DNA of 64,000 nt from Heliopora coerulea. Lineage: Eukaryota > Cnidaria > Anthozoa > Scleralcyonacea > Helioporidae. The first letter of the stretch is position 1. The number at the start of each line of letters is the position of its first letter. Below the pieces are notes generated by a model. The model saw nothing but the letters and a program-made list of their open reading frames with translations. It ran no database searches and was not told the DNA's origin. Of this stretch, positions 31,561 to 45,171 are shown in pieces. The position numbers were made by a program, and so were the translations under genes. The stretch covers positions 24,717-88,716 of the forward strand of contig JASJOG010000615.1 of assembly GCA_030142905.1 (NCBI GenBank), read 5' to 3'.

Positions 31561-34500
31561 GTATAAGTTAGTTTTGCAGTGATTTGAGTGGTTTTCGCGT
31601 AAACTTACCTTGACTATTTTAGGTGGAAAATTTTGACCAAAAAGCAAAGGGGTTAACCTTTGGTTTTTGACGATTTTTCGACCAATTTCCAACTTTCGAA
31701 ATACGCGCCAAATATGAAAGTTTATTGCATAGAAAGTAGTTTCACAGTGATTTCAGTGAATTTTGAGCGAAATTACGTTGAAAATTTTAGGTGTAAAAAT
31801 TTGACGAAAACCCAAAGGGGTTAACCTTTGGTTTTTGACGATTTTTCGACCAATTTCCAACTTCCGAAATACGCGCCAAATATGAAAGTTTATTGCATAG
31901 AAAGTAGTTTCACAGTGATTTCAGTGAATTTTGAGCGAAATTACGTTGAAAATTTTAGGTGTAAAAATTTGACCAAATAGCAAAGGGGTTAACCTTAGGT
32001 TTTTGACGATTTTTCGACCAATTTCCAACTTTCGAAATACGCGCCAAATATGAAAGTTTATTGCATAGAAAGTAGTTTTGCAGTGATTTAAGGGGGTTTT
32101 GAGCGAAATTACGTTGAAAATTTTAGGTGTAAAAATTTGACCAAAAAGCAAAGGGGTTAACCTTTGGTTTTTCACGATTTTTCGACCAATTTTCAGCTTC
32201 CGAAATACGCGCCAAATATGAAAGTTTATTGCATAGAAAGTAGTTTCACAGTGATTTCAGAGGATTTTAAGCGAAATTACGTTGAAAATTTTAGGTGTAA
32301 AAATTTGACCAAATAGCAAATGGGTTAACCTTTGGTTTTTGACGATTTTTCGACCAATTTCCAACTTCCGAAATACGCGCCAAATATGAAAGTTTATTGC
32401 ATAGAAAGTAGTTTCACAGTGATTTCAGTGGAATTTCAGCGAAATTAGGTTGAAAATTTTAGGTGTAAAAATTTGACGAAAACGCAAAGGGGTTAACCTT
32501 TGGTTTTTGACGATTTTTCGACCAATTTCCAACTTTCGAAATACGCGCCAAATATGAAAGTTTATTGCATAGAAAGTAGTTTCACAGTGATTTCAGGGGG
32601 TTTTGAGCGAAATTACGTTGAAAATTTTAGGTGTAAAAATTTGACCAAATAGTAAAGGGGTTAACCTTAGGTTTTTGACGATTTTTCGACCAATTTCCAA
32701 CTTCCGAAATACGCGCCAAATATGAAAGTTTATTGCATAGAAAGTAGTTTCACAGTGATTTCAGAGGATTTTGAGCGAAATTAGGTTTAAAATTTTAGGT
32801 GTAAAAATTTGACCAAATAGCAAAGGGGTTAACCTTTGGTTTTTGACGATTTTTCGACCAATTTCCAACTTCCAAAATACGCGCCAAATATGAAAGTTTA
32901 TTGCATAGAAAGTAGTTTCACAGTGATTTCAGTGGAATTTCAGAGAAATTAGGTTGAAAATTTTAGGTGTAAAAATTTGACGAAAACGCAAAGGGGTTAA
33001 CCTTTGGTTTTTGACGATTTTTCGACCAATTTCCAACTTTCGAAATACGCGCCAAATATGAAAGTTTATTGCATAGAAAGTAGTTTTGCAGTGATTTAAG
33101 GGGGTTTTGAGCGAAATTACGTTGAAAATTTTAGGTATAAAAATTTGACCAAAAAGTAAAGGGGTTAACCTTTGGTTTTTCACGATTTTTCGACCAATTT
33201 TCAACTTCCGAAATACGCGCCAAATATGAAAGTTTATTGCATAGAAAGTAGTTTCACAGTGATTTCAGAGGATTTTGAGCGAAATTACGTTGAAAATTTT
33301 AGGTGTAAAAATTTGACCAAATAGCAAAGGGGTTAACCTTTGGTTTTTGACGATTTTTCGACCAATTTCCAACTTTCGAAATACGCGCCAAATATGAAAG
33401 TTTATTGCATAGAAAGTAGTTTTGCAGTGGTTTAAGGGGTTTTTTAGCTTAATTACGTTGAAAATTTTAGGTGTAAAAATTTGACCAAAAAGCAAAGGGG
33501 TTAACCTTTGGTTTTTGACGATTTTTCGACCAATTTCCAACTTCCGAAATACGCGCCAAATGTAAAAGTTTATTGCATAGAAAGTAGTTTCACAGTGATT
33601 TCAGTGGATTTTGAGCGAAATTACGTTGAAAATTTTAGGTGTAAAAATTTGACCAAAAAGCAAAGGGGTTAACCTTTGGTTTATGACGATTTTTCGGCCA
33701 ATTTCCAACTTTCGAAATACGCGCCAAATATGAAAGTTTATTGCATAGAAAGTAGTTTTGCAGTGGTTTAAGGGGTTTTTTAGCTTAATTACGTTGAAAA
33801 TTTTAGGTGTAAAAATTTGACCAAAAAGCAAAGTGGTTAACCTTTGGTTTTTGACGATTTTTCGACCAATTTCCAACTTCCGAAATACGCGCCAAATATG
33901 AAAGTTTATTGAATAGAACGTAGTTTCACAGTGATTTCAGTGGTTTTTGAGCGAAATTACGTTGAAAATTTTAGGTGTAAAAATTTGACCAAAAAGCAAA
34001 GGGGTTAACCTTTGGTTTTTGACGATTTTTCGACCAATTTCCAACTTCCGAAATACGCGCCAAATATGAAAGTTTATTGCATAGAAAGTAGTTTCACAGT
34101 GATTTCAGTGGAATTTCAGCGAAATTAGGTTGAAAATTTTAGGTGTAAAAATTTGACGAAAACGCAAAGGGGTTAACCTTTGGTTTTTGACGATTTTTCG
34201 ACCAATTTCCAACTTTCGAAATACGCGCCAAATATGAAAGTTTATTGCATAGAAAGTAGTTTCACAGTGATTTCAGGGGGTTTTGAGCGAAATTACGTTG
34301 AAAATTTTAGGTGTAAAAATTTGACCAAATAGTAAAGGGGTTAACCTTAGGTTTTTGACGATTTTTCGACCAATTTCCAACTTCCGAAATACGCGCCAAA
34401 TATGAAAGTTTATTGCATAGAAAGTAGTTTCACAGTGATTTCAGAGGATTTTGAGCGAAATTAGGTTGAAAATTTTAGGTGTAAAAATTTGACCAAATAG

Positions 34501-37500
34501 CAAAGGGGTTAACCTTTGGTTTTTGACGATTTTTCGACCAATTTCCAACTTCCAAAATACGCGCCAAATATGAAAGTTTATTGCATAGAAAGTAGTTTCA
34601 CAGTGATTTCAGTGGAATTTCAGAGAAATTAGGTTGAAAATTTTAGGTGTAAAAATTTGACGAAAACGCAAAGGGGTTAACCTTTGGTTTTTGACGATTT
34701 TTCGACCAATTTCCAACTTTCGAAATACGCGCCAAATATGAAAGTTTATTGCATAGAAAGTAGTTTTGCAGTGATTTAAGGGGGTTTTGAGCGAAATTAC
34801 GTTGAAAATTTTAGGTATAAAAATTTGACCAAAAAGTAAAGGGGTTAACCTTTGGTTTTTCACGATTTTTCGACCAATTTTCAACTTCCGAAATACGCGC
34901 CAAATATGAAAGTTTATTGCATAGAAAGTAGTTTCACAGTGATTTCAGAGGATTTTGAGCGAAATTACGTTGAAAATTTTAGGTGTAAAAATTTGACCAA
35001 ATAGCAAAGGGGTTAACCTTTGGTTTTTGACGATTTTTCGACCAATTTCCAACTTTCGAAATACGCGCCAAATATGAAAGTTTATTGCATAGAAAGTAGT
35101 TTTGCAGTGGTTTAAGGGGTTTTTTAGCTTAATTACGTTGAAAATTTTAGGTGTAAAAATTTGACCAAAAAGCAAAGGGGTTAACCTTTGGTTTTTGACG
35201 ATTTTTCGACCAATTTCCAACTTCCGAAATACGCGCCAAATGTAAAAGTTTATTGCATAGAAAGTAGTTTCACAGTGATTTCAGTGGATTTTGAGCGAAA
35301 TTACGTTGAAAATTTTAGGTGTAAAAATTTGACCAAAAAGCAAAGGGGTTAACCTTTGGTTTATGACGATTTTTCGGCCAATTTCCAACTTTCGAAATAC
35401 GCGCCAAATATGAAAGTTTATTGCATAGAAAGTAGTTTTGCAGTGGTTTAAGGGGTTTTTTAGCTTAATTACGTTGAAAATTTTAGGTGTAAAAATTTGA
35501 CCAAAAAGCAAAGTGGTTAACCTTTGGTTTTTGACGATTTTTCGACCAATTTCCAACTTCCGAAATACGCGCCAAATATGAAAGTTTATTGAATAGAACG
35601 TAGTTTCACAGTGATTTCAGTGGTTTTTGAGCGAAATTACGTTGAAAATTTTAGGTGTAAAAATTTGACCAAAAAGCAAAGGGGTTAACCTTTGGTTTTT
35701 GACGATTTTTCGACCAATTTCCAACTTCCGAAATACGCGCCAAATATGAAAGTTTATTGCATAGAAAGTAGTTTCACAGTGATTTCAGTGGAATTTCAGC
35801 GAAATTAGGTTGAAAATTTTAGGTGTAAAAATTTGACGAAAACGCAAAGGGGTTAACCTTTGGTTTTTGACGATTTTTCGACCAATTTCCAACTTTCGAA
35901 ATACGCGCCAAATATGAAAGTTTATTGCATAGAAAGTAGTTTCACAGTGATTTCAGGGGGTTTTGAGCGAAATTACGTTGAAAATTTTAGGTGTAAAAAT
36001 TTGACCAAATAGTAAAGGGGTTAACCTTAGGTTTTTGACGATTTTTCGACCAATTTCCAACTTCCGAAATACGCGCCAAATATGAAAGTTTATTGCATAG
36101 AAAGTAGTTTCACAGTGATTTCAGAGGATTTTGAGCGAAATTAGGTTGAAAATTTTAGGTGTAAAAATTTGACCAAATAGCAAAGGGGTTAACCTTTGGT
36201 TTTTGACGATTTTTCGACCAATTTCCAACTTCCAAAATACGCGCCAAATATGAAAGTTTATTGCATAGAAAGTAGTTTCACAGTGATTTCAGTGGAATTT
36301 CAGAGAAATTAGGTTGAAAATTTTAGGTGTAAAAATTTGACGAAAACGCAAAGGGGTTAACCTTTGGTTTTTGACGATTTTTCGACCAATTTCCAACTTT
36401 CGAAATACGCGCCAAATATGAAAGTTTATTGCATAGAAAGTAGTTTTGCAGTGATTTAAGGGGGTTTTGAGCGAAATTACGTTGAAAATTTTAGGTATAA
36501 AAATTTGACCAAAAAGTAAAGGGGTTAACCTTTGGTTTTTCACGATTTTTCGACCAATTTTCAACTTCCGAAATACGCGCCAAATATGAAAGTTTATTGC
36601 ATAGAAAGTAGTTTCACAGTGATTTCAGAGGATTTTGAGCGAAATTACGTTGAAAATTTTAGGTGTAAAAATTTGACCAAATAGCAAAGGGGTTAACCTT
36701 TGGTTTTTGACGATTTTTCGACCAATTTCCAACTTTCGAAATACGCGCCAAATATGAAAGTTTATTGCATAGAAAGTAGTTTTGCAGTGGTTTAAGGGGT
36801 TTTTTAGCTTAATTACGTTGAAAATTTTAGGTGTAAAAATTTGACCAAAAAGCAAAGGGGTTAACCTTTGGTTTTTGACGATTTTTCGACCAATTTCCAA
36901 CTTCCGAAATACGCGCCAAATGTAAAAGTTTATTGCATAGAAAGTAGTTTCACAGTGATTTCAGTGGATTTTGAGCGAAATTACGTTGAAAATTTTAGGT
37001 GTAAAAATTTGACCAAAAAGCAAAGGGGTTAACCTTTGGTTTATGACGATTTTTCGGCCAATTTCCAACTTTCGAAATACGCGCCAAATATGAAAGTTTA
37101 TTGCATAGAAAGTAGTTTTGCAGTGGTTTAAGGGGTTTTTTAGCTTAATTACGTTGAAAATTTTAGGTGTAAAAATTTGACCAAAAAGCAAAGTGGTTAA
37201 CCTTTGGTTTTTGACGATTTTTCGACCAATTTCCAACTTCCGAAATACGCGCCAAATATGAAAGTTTATTGAATAGAACGTAGTTTCACAGTGATTTCAG
37301 TGGTTTTTGAGCGAAATTACGTTGAAAATTTTAGGTGTAAAAATTTGACCAAAAAGCAAAGGGGTTAACCTTTGGTTTTTGACGATTTTTCGACCAATTT
37401 CCAACTTTCGAAATACGCGCCAAATATGAAAGTTTATTGCATAGAAAGTAGTTTCACAGTGATTTCAGTGAATTTTGAGCGAAATTAGGTTGAAAATTTT

Positions 37501-40500
37501 AGGTGTAAAAATTTGACCAAATAGCAAAGGGGTTAACCTTTGGTTTTTGACGATTTTTCGACCAATTTCCAACTTTCGAAATACGCGCCAAATATGAAAG
37601 TTTATTGCATAGAAAGTAGTTTCACAGTGATTTCAGAGGATTTTAAGCGAAATTACGTTGAAAATTTTAGGTGTAAAAATTTGACCAAATAGCAAAGGGG
37701 TTAACCTTTGGTTTTTGACGATTTTTCGACCAATTTCCAACTTCCGAAATACGCGCCAAATATGAAAGTTTATTGCATAGAAAGTAGTTTCACAGTGATT
37801 TCAGTGGATTTTGAGCGAAATTAGGTTGAAAATTTTAGGTGTAAAAATTTGACCAAAAAGCAAAGGGGTTAATCTTTGGTTTTTCACGATTTTTCGACCA
37901 ATTTTCAGCTTCCGAAATACGCGCCAAATATGAAAGTTTATTGCATAGAAAGTAGTTTCACAGTGATTTCAGTGGAATTTCAGCGAAATTAGGTTGAAAA
38001 TTTTAGGTGTAAAAATTTGGCGAAAACGAAAAGGGGTTAACCTTTGGTTTTTGACGATTTTTCGACCAATTTCCAACTTTCGAAATACGCGCCAAATATG
38101 AAAGTTTATTGCATAGAAAGTAGTTTTGCAGTGGTTTAAGGGGTTTTTTAGCTTAATTACGTTGAAAATTTTAGGTGTAAAAATTTGACCAAATAGCAAA
38201 GGGGTTAACCTTAGGTTTTTGACGATTTTTCGACCAATTTCCAACTTTCGAAATACGCGCCAAATATGAAAGTTTATTGCATAGAAAGTAGTTTTGCAGT
38301 GATTTAAGGGGGTTTTGAGCGAAATTACGTTGAAAATTTTAGGTATAAAAATTTGACAAAAAAGCAAAGGGGTTAACCTTTGGTTTTTCACGATTTTTCG
38401 ACCAATTTTCAACTTCCGAAATACGCGCCAAATATGAAAGTTTATTGCATAGAAAGTAGTTTCACAGTGATTTCAGAGGATTTTGAGCGAAATTACGTTG
38501 AAAATTTTAGGTGTAAAAATTTGACCAAATAGCAAAGGGGTTAACCTTTGGTTTTTGACGATTTTTCGACCAATTTCCAACTTCCGAAATACGCGCCAAA
38601 TATGAAAGTTTATTGCATAGAAAGTAGTTTCACAGTGATTTCAGTGGATTTTGAGCGAAATTACGTTGAAAATTTTAGGTGTAAAAATTTGACGAAAACG
38701 TAAAGGGGTTAACCTTTGGTTTTTGACGATTTTTCGACCAATTTCCAACTTTCGAAATACGCGCCAAATATGAAAGTTTATTGCATAGAAAGTAGTTTTG
38801 CAGTGGTTTAAGGGGTTTTTTAGCTTCATTACGTTGAAAATTTTAGGTGTAAAAATTTGACCAAAAAGCAAAGGGGTTAACCTTTGGTTTTTGACGATTT
38901 TTCGACCAATTTCCAACTTCCGAAATACGCGCCAAATGTAAAAGTTTATTGCATAGAAAGTAGTTTCACAGTGATTTCAGTGGATTTTGAGCGAAATTAC
39001 GTTGAAAATTTTAGGTGTAAAAATTTGACCAAAAAGCAAAGGGGTTAACCTTTGGTTTATGACGATTTTTCGGCCAATTTCCAACTTTCGAAATACGCGC
39101 CAAATATGAAAGTTTATTGCATAGAAAGTAGTTTTGCAGTGGTTTAAGGGGTTTTTTTAGCTTAATTACGTTGAAAATTTTAGGTGTAAAAATTTGACCA
39201 AAAAGCAAAGTGGTTAACCTTTGGTTTTTGACGATTTTTCGACCAATTTCCAACTTTCGAAATACGCGCCAAATATGAAAGTTTATTGCATAGAAAGTAG
39301 TTTCACAGTGATTTCAGTGAATTTTGAGCGAAATTACGTTGAAAATTTTAGGTGTAAAAATTTGACCAAATAGCAAAGGGGTTAACCTTTGGTTTTTGAC
39401 GATTTTTCGACCAATTTCCAACTTCCGAAATACGCGCCAAATATGAAAGTTTATTGCATAGAAAGTAGTTTCACAGTGATTTCAGAGGATTTTAAGCGAA
39501 ATTACGTTGAAAATTTTAGGTGTAAAAATTTGACGAAATAGCAAAGGGGTTAACCTTTGGTTTTTGACGATTTTTCGACCAATTTCCAACTTCCGAAATA
39601 CGCGCCAAATATGAAAGTTTATTGCATAGAAAGTAGTTTCACAGTGATTTCAGTGGATTTTGAGCGAAATTACATTGAAAATTTTAGGTGTAAAAATTTG
39701 ACCAAATAGCAAAGGGGTTAACCTTAGGTTTTTGACGATTTTTCGACCAATTTCCAACTTTCGAAATACGCGCCAAATATGAAAGTTTATTGCATAGAAA
39801 GTAGTTTCACAGTGATTTCAGGGGTTTTTGAGCGAAATTACGTTGAAAATTTTAGGTGTAAAAATTTGACCAAATAGCAAAGGGGTTAACCTTAGGTTTT
39901 TGACGATTTTTCGACCAATTTCCAACTTTCGAAATACGCGCCAAATATGAAAGTTTATTGCATAGAAAGTAGTTTTGCAGTGATTTAAGGGGGTTTTGAG
40001 CGAAATTACGTTGAAAATTTTAGGTGTAAAAATTTGACCAAAAAGCAAAGGGGTTAACCTTTGGTTTTTCACGATTTTTCGACCAATTTCCAACTTTCGA
40101 AATACGCGCCAAATATGAAAGTTTATTGCATAGAAAGTAGTTTCACAGTGATTTCAGAGGATTTTAAGCGAAATTACGTTGAAAATTTTAGGTGTAAAAA
40201 TTTGACCAAATAGCAAATGAGTTAACCTTTGGTTTTTGACGATTTTTCGACCAATTTCCAACTTCCGAAATACGCGCCAAATATGAAAGTTTATTGCATA
40301 GAAAGTAGTTTCACAGTGATTTCAGTGGAATTTCAGCGAAATTAGGTTGAAAATTTTAGGTGTAAAAATTTGACGAAAACGCAAAGGGGTTAACCTTTGG
40401 TTTTTGACGATTTTTCGACCAATTTCCAACTTTCGAAATACGCGCCAAATATGAAAGTTTATTGCATAGAAAGTAGTTTCACAGTGATTTCAGGGGGTTT

Positions 40501-41397
40501 TGAGCGAAATTACGTTGAAAATTTTAGGTGTAAAAATTTGACCAAATAGTAAAGGGGTTAACCTTAGGTTTTTGACGATTTTTCGACCAATTTCCAACTT
40601 CCGAAATACGCGCCAAATATGAAAGTTTATTGCATAGAAAGTAGTTTCACAGTGATTTCAGAGGATTTTGAGCGAAATTACGTTGAAAATTTTAGGTGTA
40701 AAAATTTGACCAAATAGCAAAGGGGTTAACCTTTGGTTTTTGACGATTTTTCGACCAATTTCCAACTTTCGAAATACGCGCCAAATATGAAAGTTTATTG
40801 CATAGAAAGTAGTTTTGCAGTGGTTTAAGGGGTTTTTTAGCTTAATTACGTTGAAAATTTTAGGTGTAAAAATTTGACCAAAAAGCAAAGGGGTTAACCT
40901 TTGGTTTTTCACGATTTTTCGACCAATTTTCAGCTTCCGAAATACGCGCCAAATATGAAAGTTTATTGCATAGAAAGTAGTTTCACAGTGATTTCAGAGG
41001 ATTTTAAGCGAAATTACGTTGAAAATTTTAGGTGTAAAAATTTGACCAAATAGCAAATGGGTTAACCTTTGGTTTTTGACGATTTTTCGACCAATTTCCA
41101 ACTTCCGAAATACGCGCCAAATATGAAAGTTTATTGCATAGAAAGTAGTTTCACAGTGATTTCAGTGGAATTTCAGCGAAATTAGGTTGAAAATTTTAGG
41201 TGTAAAAATTTGACGAAAACGCAAAGGGGTTAACCTTTGGTTTTTGACGATTTTTCGACCAATTTCCAACTTTCGAAATACGCGCCAAATATGAAAGTTT
41301 ATTGCATAGAAAGTAGTTTTGCAGTGGTTTAAGGGGTTTTTTAGCTTAATTACGTTGAAAATTTTAGGTGTAAAAATTTGACCAAAAAGCAAAGGGG
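31561..41397 (+). repeat. Satellite 1 array (168-bp monomer), left part
   Basis: About 58 head-to-tail monomers of 168 bp. Constant landmarks per unit are GGGGTTAACCTTTGG, GACGATTTTTCGACCAATTT, CGAAATACGCGCCAAATATG, AAAGTTTATTGCATAGAAAG, a variable box (TTTCACAGTGATTTCAGTGG or TTTTGCAGTGGTTTAAGGGG types), and GTTGAAAATTTTAGGTGTAA. Monomer types recur in a fixed order, forming a higher-order repeat in 32341-37380. One-base length changes (for example near 39150) are rare. The array is cut at 41397 by a LINE and resumes at 47343. Confidence 0.97.
32341..37380 (+). repeat. Higher-order repeat: 10-monomer unit of 1,680 bp, three copies
   Basis: Copies at 32341-34020, 34021-35700 and 35701-37380 agree almost base for base, including odd variants such as TTTATTGAATAGAACG, AAATGTAAAAG and GGTTTATGACGATTTTTCGG at the same place in each. 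I noticed only one substitution between copies 1 and 2 (near 32787: TTTAA versus TTGAA). Monomers within one unit differ far more than the units do. Confidence 0.9.
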
Positions 41398-41667
41398 TTT
41401 ATTATTATTAATAAGCTTTATTTGCATGACCTAATTACAGGTATTGCTAAGCGTAATATAAAATGTACATAAAGGAATGTAAGAGTTAAATATTAACTAA
41501 TTTAACTCTATCCAAAACTACTTTAGTTAACAAAATTAATATAATCTTAAATGTATAATATAGTATGAAATCTTAAAGAAGATATTAATATAACAGGAAA
41601 AATTGACAAAAGTGTATATATCAAAATGTAGAGGTTCTAACATTAGAATGTAGTTATGATTTCCAGT

Positions 41668-44600
41668 TTAAGGGCTTTTGTCTCTGATATAGAAACATTT
41701 TGAAATATGCTTAGAGAATAGATCTATGATCACCGGGTCATTCAATGACATGACGTCACTCAATAATTGTTTCTTTAATTCATTGGTGGTGTTCACTTTA
41801 AAGTAGTCTTTTAAGATGTTATGCGAGTTATTTCGTAAATGTTCGTATTTCTCACATACAAATAGAAAGTGAAATTCGTCTTCAACTGCACATTTTTTGC
41901 AGCATTTACAGATTCTCTCTTCTCGAGGAACATTTTTATAACGACCAAATTCAATTTCTAGCTTATGGTTACTCATACGAAATTTTGAGAACAGTCTTCT
42001 TTGATTGGGGTCTTTAATGATATTTAAGTATTCTTCTAAGTAATATTGTTTTTTAAATGAAGTATAAAATGATAGTTTTGTGGAGTTTTCCATTTGTTGT
42101 TTCCAAAATGACGTATATTTATCTTTAATAGTTTCTACGAAGTCATTTATGTTTGTATCCTGAAAGAATTGTTCAAGATCTATTGTTTCTTTCATATCAG
42201 GATAGAAGTATTTCACAATGTTGACTAAGTTAGAGTAAAACGAATCCTTACCGTATAAGTAAAGTCTTTTCGATAGATAAAAACTTTGTTTCGCTAAACT
42301 TGAATCAGGAAGATGATTTATGTGGTTTATGTAAGAAAATAATCTTTTAAATATTGCAATTAATAGAGGGAATTTACCTAATTCACCTCTACTAGCAATA
42401 TTGCTAGCTTTTCTGTTCACACCCAAATAGAGTTTACAAAATTTTAGATGTGCTTTCTCGGTTGATGTCTTGTCCCATTTGGTAAAATCGTTGTTGACAT
42501 AGGCTCCCCAAACCTCAGAGTTATAGAGTAAGATTGGAGATACTATGCCATCAAAGATTTTCATGGCAAGTTTTGGAGGAAGTTTGTGAAAGTCAAGATG
42601 TTTTCGAATTTTAAATAAAGCATGCAAAGCCTTTTCACTCAGCTGCTGAGTTGCAAACGAAAATTTAGTGTTCGAAGTTAGTTTCAGACCAAGATACGTG
42701 TATTCATGAGTGATATGAATATGCTTGTCTCCCAAGGTAAAGTTAAGTTGTGGTAATTTTGAGTTTTGTTTTTGTAGGATCATAACTTTGGTTTTTTCCA
42801 AATTTATATTCATTAACCATTTTTTGCTCCATTCATGGAGAGAATCTAGACAATTTTGGAGACCAGACTTTGTTCTTGATAATATGACAAGATCATCAGC
42901 ATACAGGAGGCTACTTATTCTTGTTCCATTTGGTAAGAGAAATGGGTCCGAATTTGCTTTTTCGAATAGATTTGGAAGTTCATTTATAAATAGGTTAAAG
43001 AGAAGGGGACTTAAAACACAGCCTTGGCGAACACCTCTATTGTAAGAAAAGAATGGTGTTCTATGACCTGATATTTTCACTGCACACTGGGTATTAGAGT
43101 ACAGATCTTTTACCAGATCATAGAAGCGTCCTCCAATTCCATTCTCTAATAGTTTCAAATAAAGGCCTTTATGCCAGACTGAATCAAAGGCCTTTTTAAA
43201 ATCAACAAAACATGCATAAATTTTTTCATTATTTTGATTAACATATTTATCATGCAAAGATTTTAAAGTAAAGATATGGTCAGCAGTTCTGTTGCCAGGA
43301 ATAAAACCAATTTGAGAAGGGTGTAATAGTTCTTTAGTTTTTAAAAAATTTATCAGTCTATCATTGAGGACTAAGCAAAAGAACTTCCCCAATGAGCTTG
43401 ACACACATATTCCTCGATAGTTATTTGGGTCTAATTTATTCCCTGATTTAAAAATTGGTGAGATAAGACCTTCACACCATGGGCTGGGGAAGTTTCCAGA
43501 CTTTAATATGGTGTTGAATAACTTAGTAAAGCCATTGGCAAGGACATCAACACTGTATTTTATCATTTCATTGTTAATTCTATCAGAATAAGCAGCTTTT
43601 TTAGACTTAATTTTCTTTGCTGCATTAATTATTTCTTCAACTGTTATTTCTGTATCAAGCCCATTGAGGAGATTTTTTGAGTTTTCAATTTGTTTAAATT
43701 TTTCAACAATTTCTTCTTGTTCTTTTGACAGTTGGTGTTCACAATGTAATTTCCCAAAATGTGAAAACCATTCAGTCTCTTTGGGTGCATTGTTTTTGGA
43801 ATTTGTGTCAGTGTCAAAATCATCAGAGGAGTTCTTTAGAATTTTCCAAAAAAGATTAAAATTACTCTGACTAGCTTTTTCTAGTTCATCAATTTTGTTA
43901 TTATGGAATTCCTTTTGTTTCATTTGAAGAGTTTCTTTATAGGATTTTAGAGCATCATGATAAGTTTTTCTTAATTCAGTATTGGTAGGATCATTATGTT
44001 TCAAATTGGAGAGTTTTCTTAGATGGTGTCTTTTTATTTGGCATTCTTTATCAAACCATTTCTTTTGAACAACATTGGTGATTTTTCTTCTCAGTTTACT
44101 CTTTTTGATTTTCAAACATTTTTTAGATGTCTCAAGTAAAATTTTCTGAAATTCACATAGACATTTGTTGATTCCATTCAAATCATTAGTAAAATTGGAA
44201 TCAACAAATTCATTCATTTTCTTTTGCATTTCTGGTGATCTCAATGTTTCTCTAAAATTATTTTTAGCATCATTGTTCCAAATGAATTGGTTGGGTAGTT
44301 TAGACATTTCAATATTACATGGACCAGTATCATGTTCCTCAATTGTTTGGCCGATATCAATCCATGTAATGATTTGACTATGGTCAGACAGGTATGTTGG
44401 AGATTTAACAACAAAATAATTAGTATTTTCAAATATTTCTTGATCACAAATTATGTAATCAACTACACTTATACCATTGTTACCATGGAAAGTGGCTCTT
44501 CCAAAAGAATCACCTTTTGTGCGTCCATTTAAAATTCTCATGTCAGAGTTTTTACATAGGTTAATTAGATGTTTACCATGGTTATTGATTTGGTTATCAA

Positions 44601-45171
44601 AGCTAAGTCTGTTTTTTGGTTGCAGGCAGTTTTCACTAATATCATTTATAAAAACATTTCCATCTTTGGAGATAAAGTCCTCAAGTGTACTAGTTCTTGC
44701 ATTGAAATCACCAAGGAGCATTACGTTTCCTTTTGAGGCAAAGAATGCTACATCATTTTCCAATTTATCAAAAATTTCATTATCAAAATAAACAGATTTT
44801 TCTGGTGGAATATATACACCACATAGAAATAGATCATTTTTAGCATTTAACATATGTTTTGAGATTTTACACCATAGCAAATTTTGAGACTTTTTTACAA
44901 TTGAGACAAATTTTTCAAATTTATTTTTTGTTAGTAATGTGATACCACCTGATTTGCGGCATCCACGGTTGGTATGGGGTGTTGGAGTATCAGAGACAAA
45001 AGCTCTGAAACCTGGAATATCAACATCTGTGTTACACCAAGTTTCATTAAGACAAAGAAAATCAATACTATTTACACAATCAATAAAGTCCTTGTTTTTA
45101 GTTTTATCACCAAGGACATTATTGTAAAGGCCATGGATATTCCATGTACTAAATGAGAGGTTTGGAGGCAT
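41668..45171 (-). CDS. LINE ORF2: endonuclease and reverse transcriptase, 1,167 aa
   Basis: Makes the nick and copies the element RNA at the target (target-primed reverse transcription). The N-terminal apurinic-like endonuclease (about 1-270) has WNIHG (10-14), NETW (42-45), LLGDFNAR (GDFN 154-157), VVDYI (to 240) and SDHSQ (262-266). The RT domain (about 515-800) has NNYRGICVSSSLGKFF, HPSQIGFIPGNRTADHI, FVDFKKAFDSVW (D657), GVRQGCVLSPLLFN and LLYADDLVIL (YADD 757-760). A C-terminal cysteine-histidine cluster, CKCCKKCAVEDEFHFLFVC, matches the zinc-knuckle-like end of many LINEs. There are no stops or frame breaks, so it could be active. The ORF starts 135 bp after the ORF1 stop. Open frames on the plus strand are shadows. 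Confidence 0.95.
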   Translation of the reverse strand: MPPNLSFSTWNIHGLYNNVLGDKTKNKDFIDCVNSIDFLCLNETWCNTDVDIPGFRAFVSDTPTPHTNRGCRKSGGITLLTKNKFEKFVSIVKKSQNLLWCKISKHMLNAKNDLFLCGVYIPPEKSVYFDNEIFDKLENDVAFFASKGNVMLLGDFNARTSTLEDFISKDGNVFINDISENCLQPKNRLSFDNQINNHGKHLINLCKNSDMRILNGRTKGDSFGRATFHGNNGISVVDYIICDQEIFENTNYFVVKSPTYLSDHSQIITWIDIGQTIEEHDTGPCNIEMSKLPNQFIWNNDAKNNFRETLRSPEMQKKMNEFVDSNFTNDLNGINKCLCEFQKILLETSKKCLKIKKSKLRRKITNVVQKKWFDKECQIKRHHLRKLSNLKHNDPTNTELRKTYHDALKSYKETLQMKQKEFHNNKIDELEKASQSNFNLFWKILKNSSDDFDTDTNSKNNAPKETEWFSHFGKLHCEHQLSKEQEEIVEKFKQIENSKNLLNGLDTEITVEEIINAAKKIKSKKAAYSDRINNEMIKYSVDVLANGFTKLFNTILKSGNFPSPWCEGLISPIFKSGNKLDPNNYRGICVSSSLGKFFCLVLNDRLINFLKTKELLHPSQIGFIPGNRTADHIFTLKSLHDKYVNQNNEKIYACFVDFKKAFDSVWHKGLYLKLLENGIGGRFYDLVKDLYSNTQCAVKISGHRTPFFSYNRGVRQGCVLSPLLFNLFINELPNLFEKANSDPFLLPNGTRISSLLYADDLVILSRTKSGLQNCLDSLHEWSKKWLMNINLEKTKVMILQKQNSKLPQLNFTLGDKHIHITHEYTYLGLKLTSNTKFSFATQQLSEKALHALFKIRKHLDFHKLPPKLAMKIFDGIVSPILLYNSEVWGAYVNNDFTKWDKTSTEKAHLKFCKLYLGVNRKASNIASRGELGKFPLLIAIFKRLFSYINHINHLPDSSLAKQSFYLSKRLYLYGKDSFYSNLVNIVKYFYPDMKETIDLEQFFQDTNINDFVETIKDKYTSFWKQQMENSTKLSFYTSFKKQYYLEEYLNIIKDPNQRRLFSKFRMSNHKLEIEFGRYKNVPREERICKCCKKCAVEDEFHFLFVCEKYEHLRNNSHNILKDYFKVNTTNELKKQLLSDVMSLNDPVIIDLFSKHISKCFYIRDKSP

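Noticed and set aside
32929..38412. Many 91-147 codon minus-strand frames (GRKIVKNQRL type)
   Set aside because: They are translations of the 168-bp satellite; no start context or gene structure. Kept only as an observation about periodicity.
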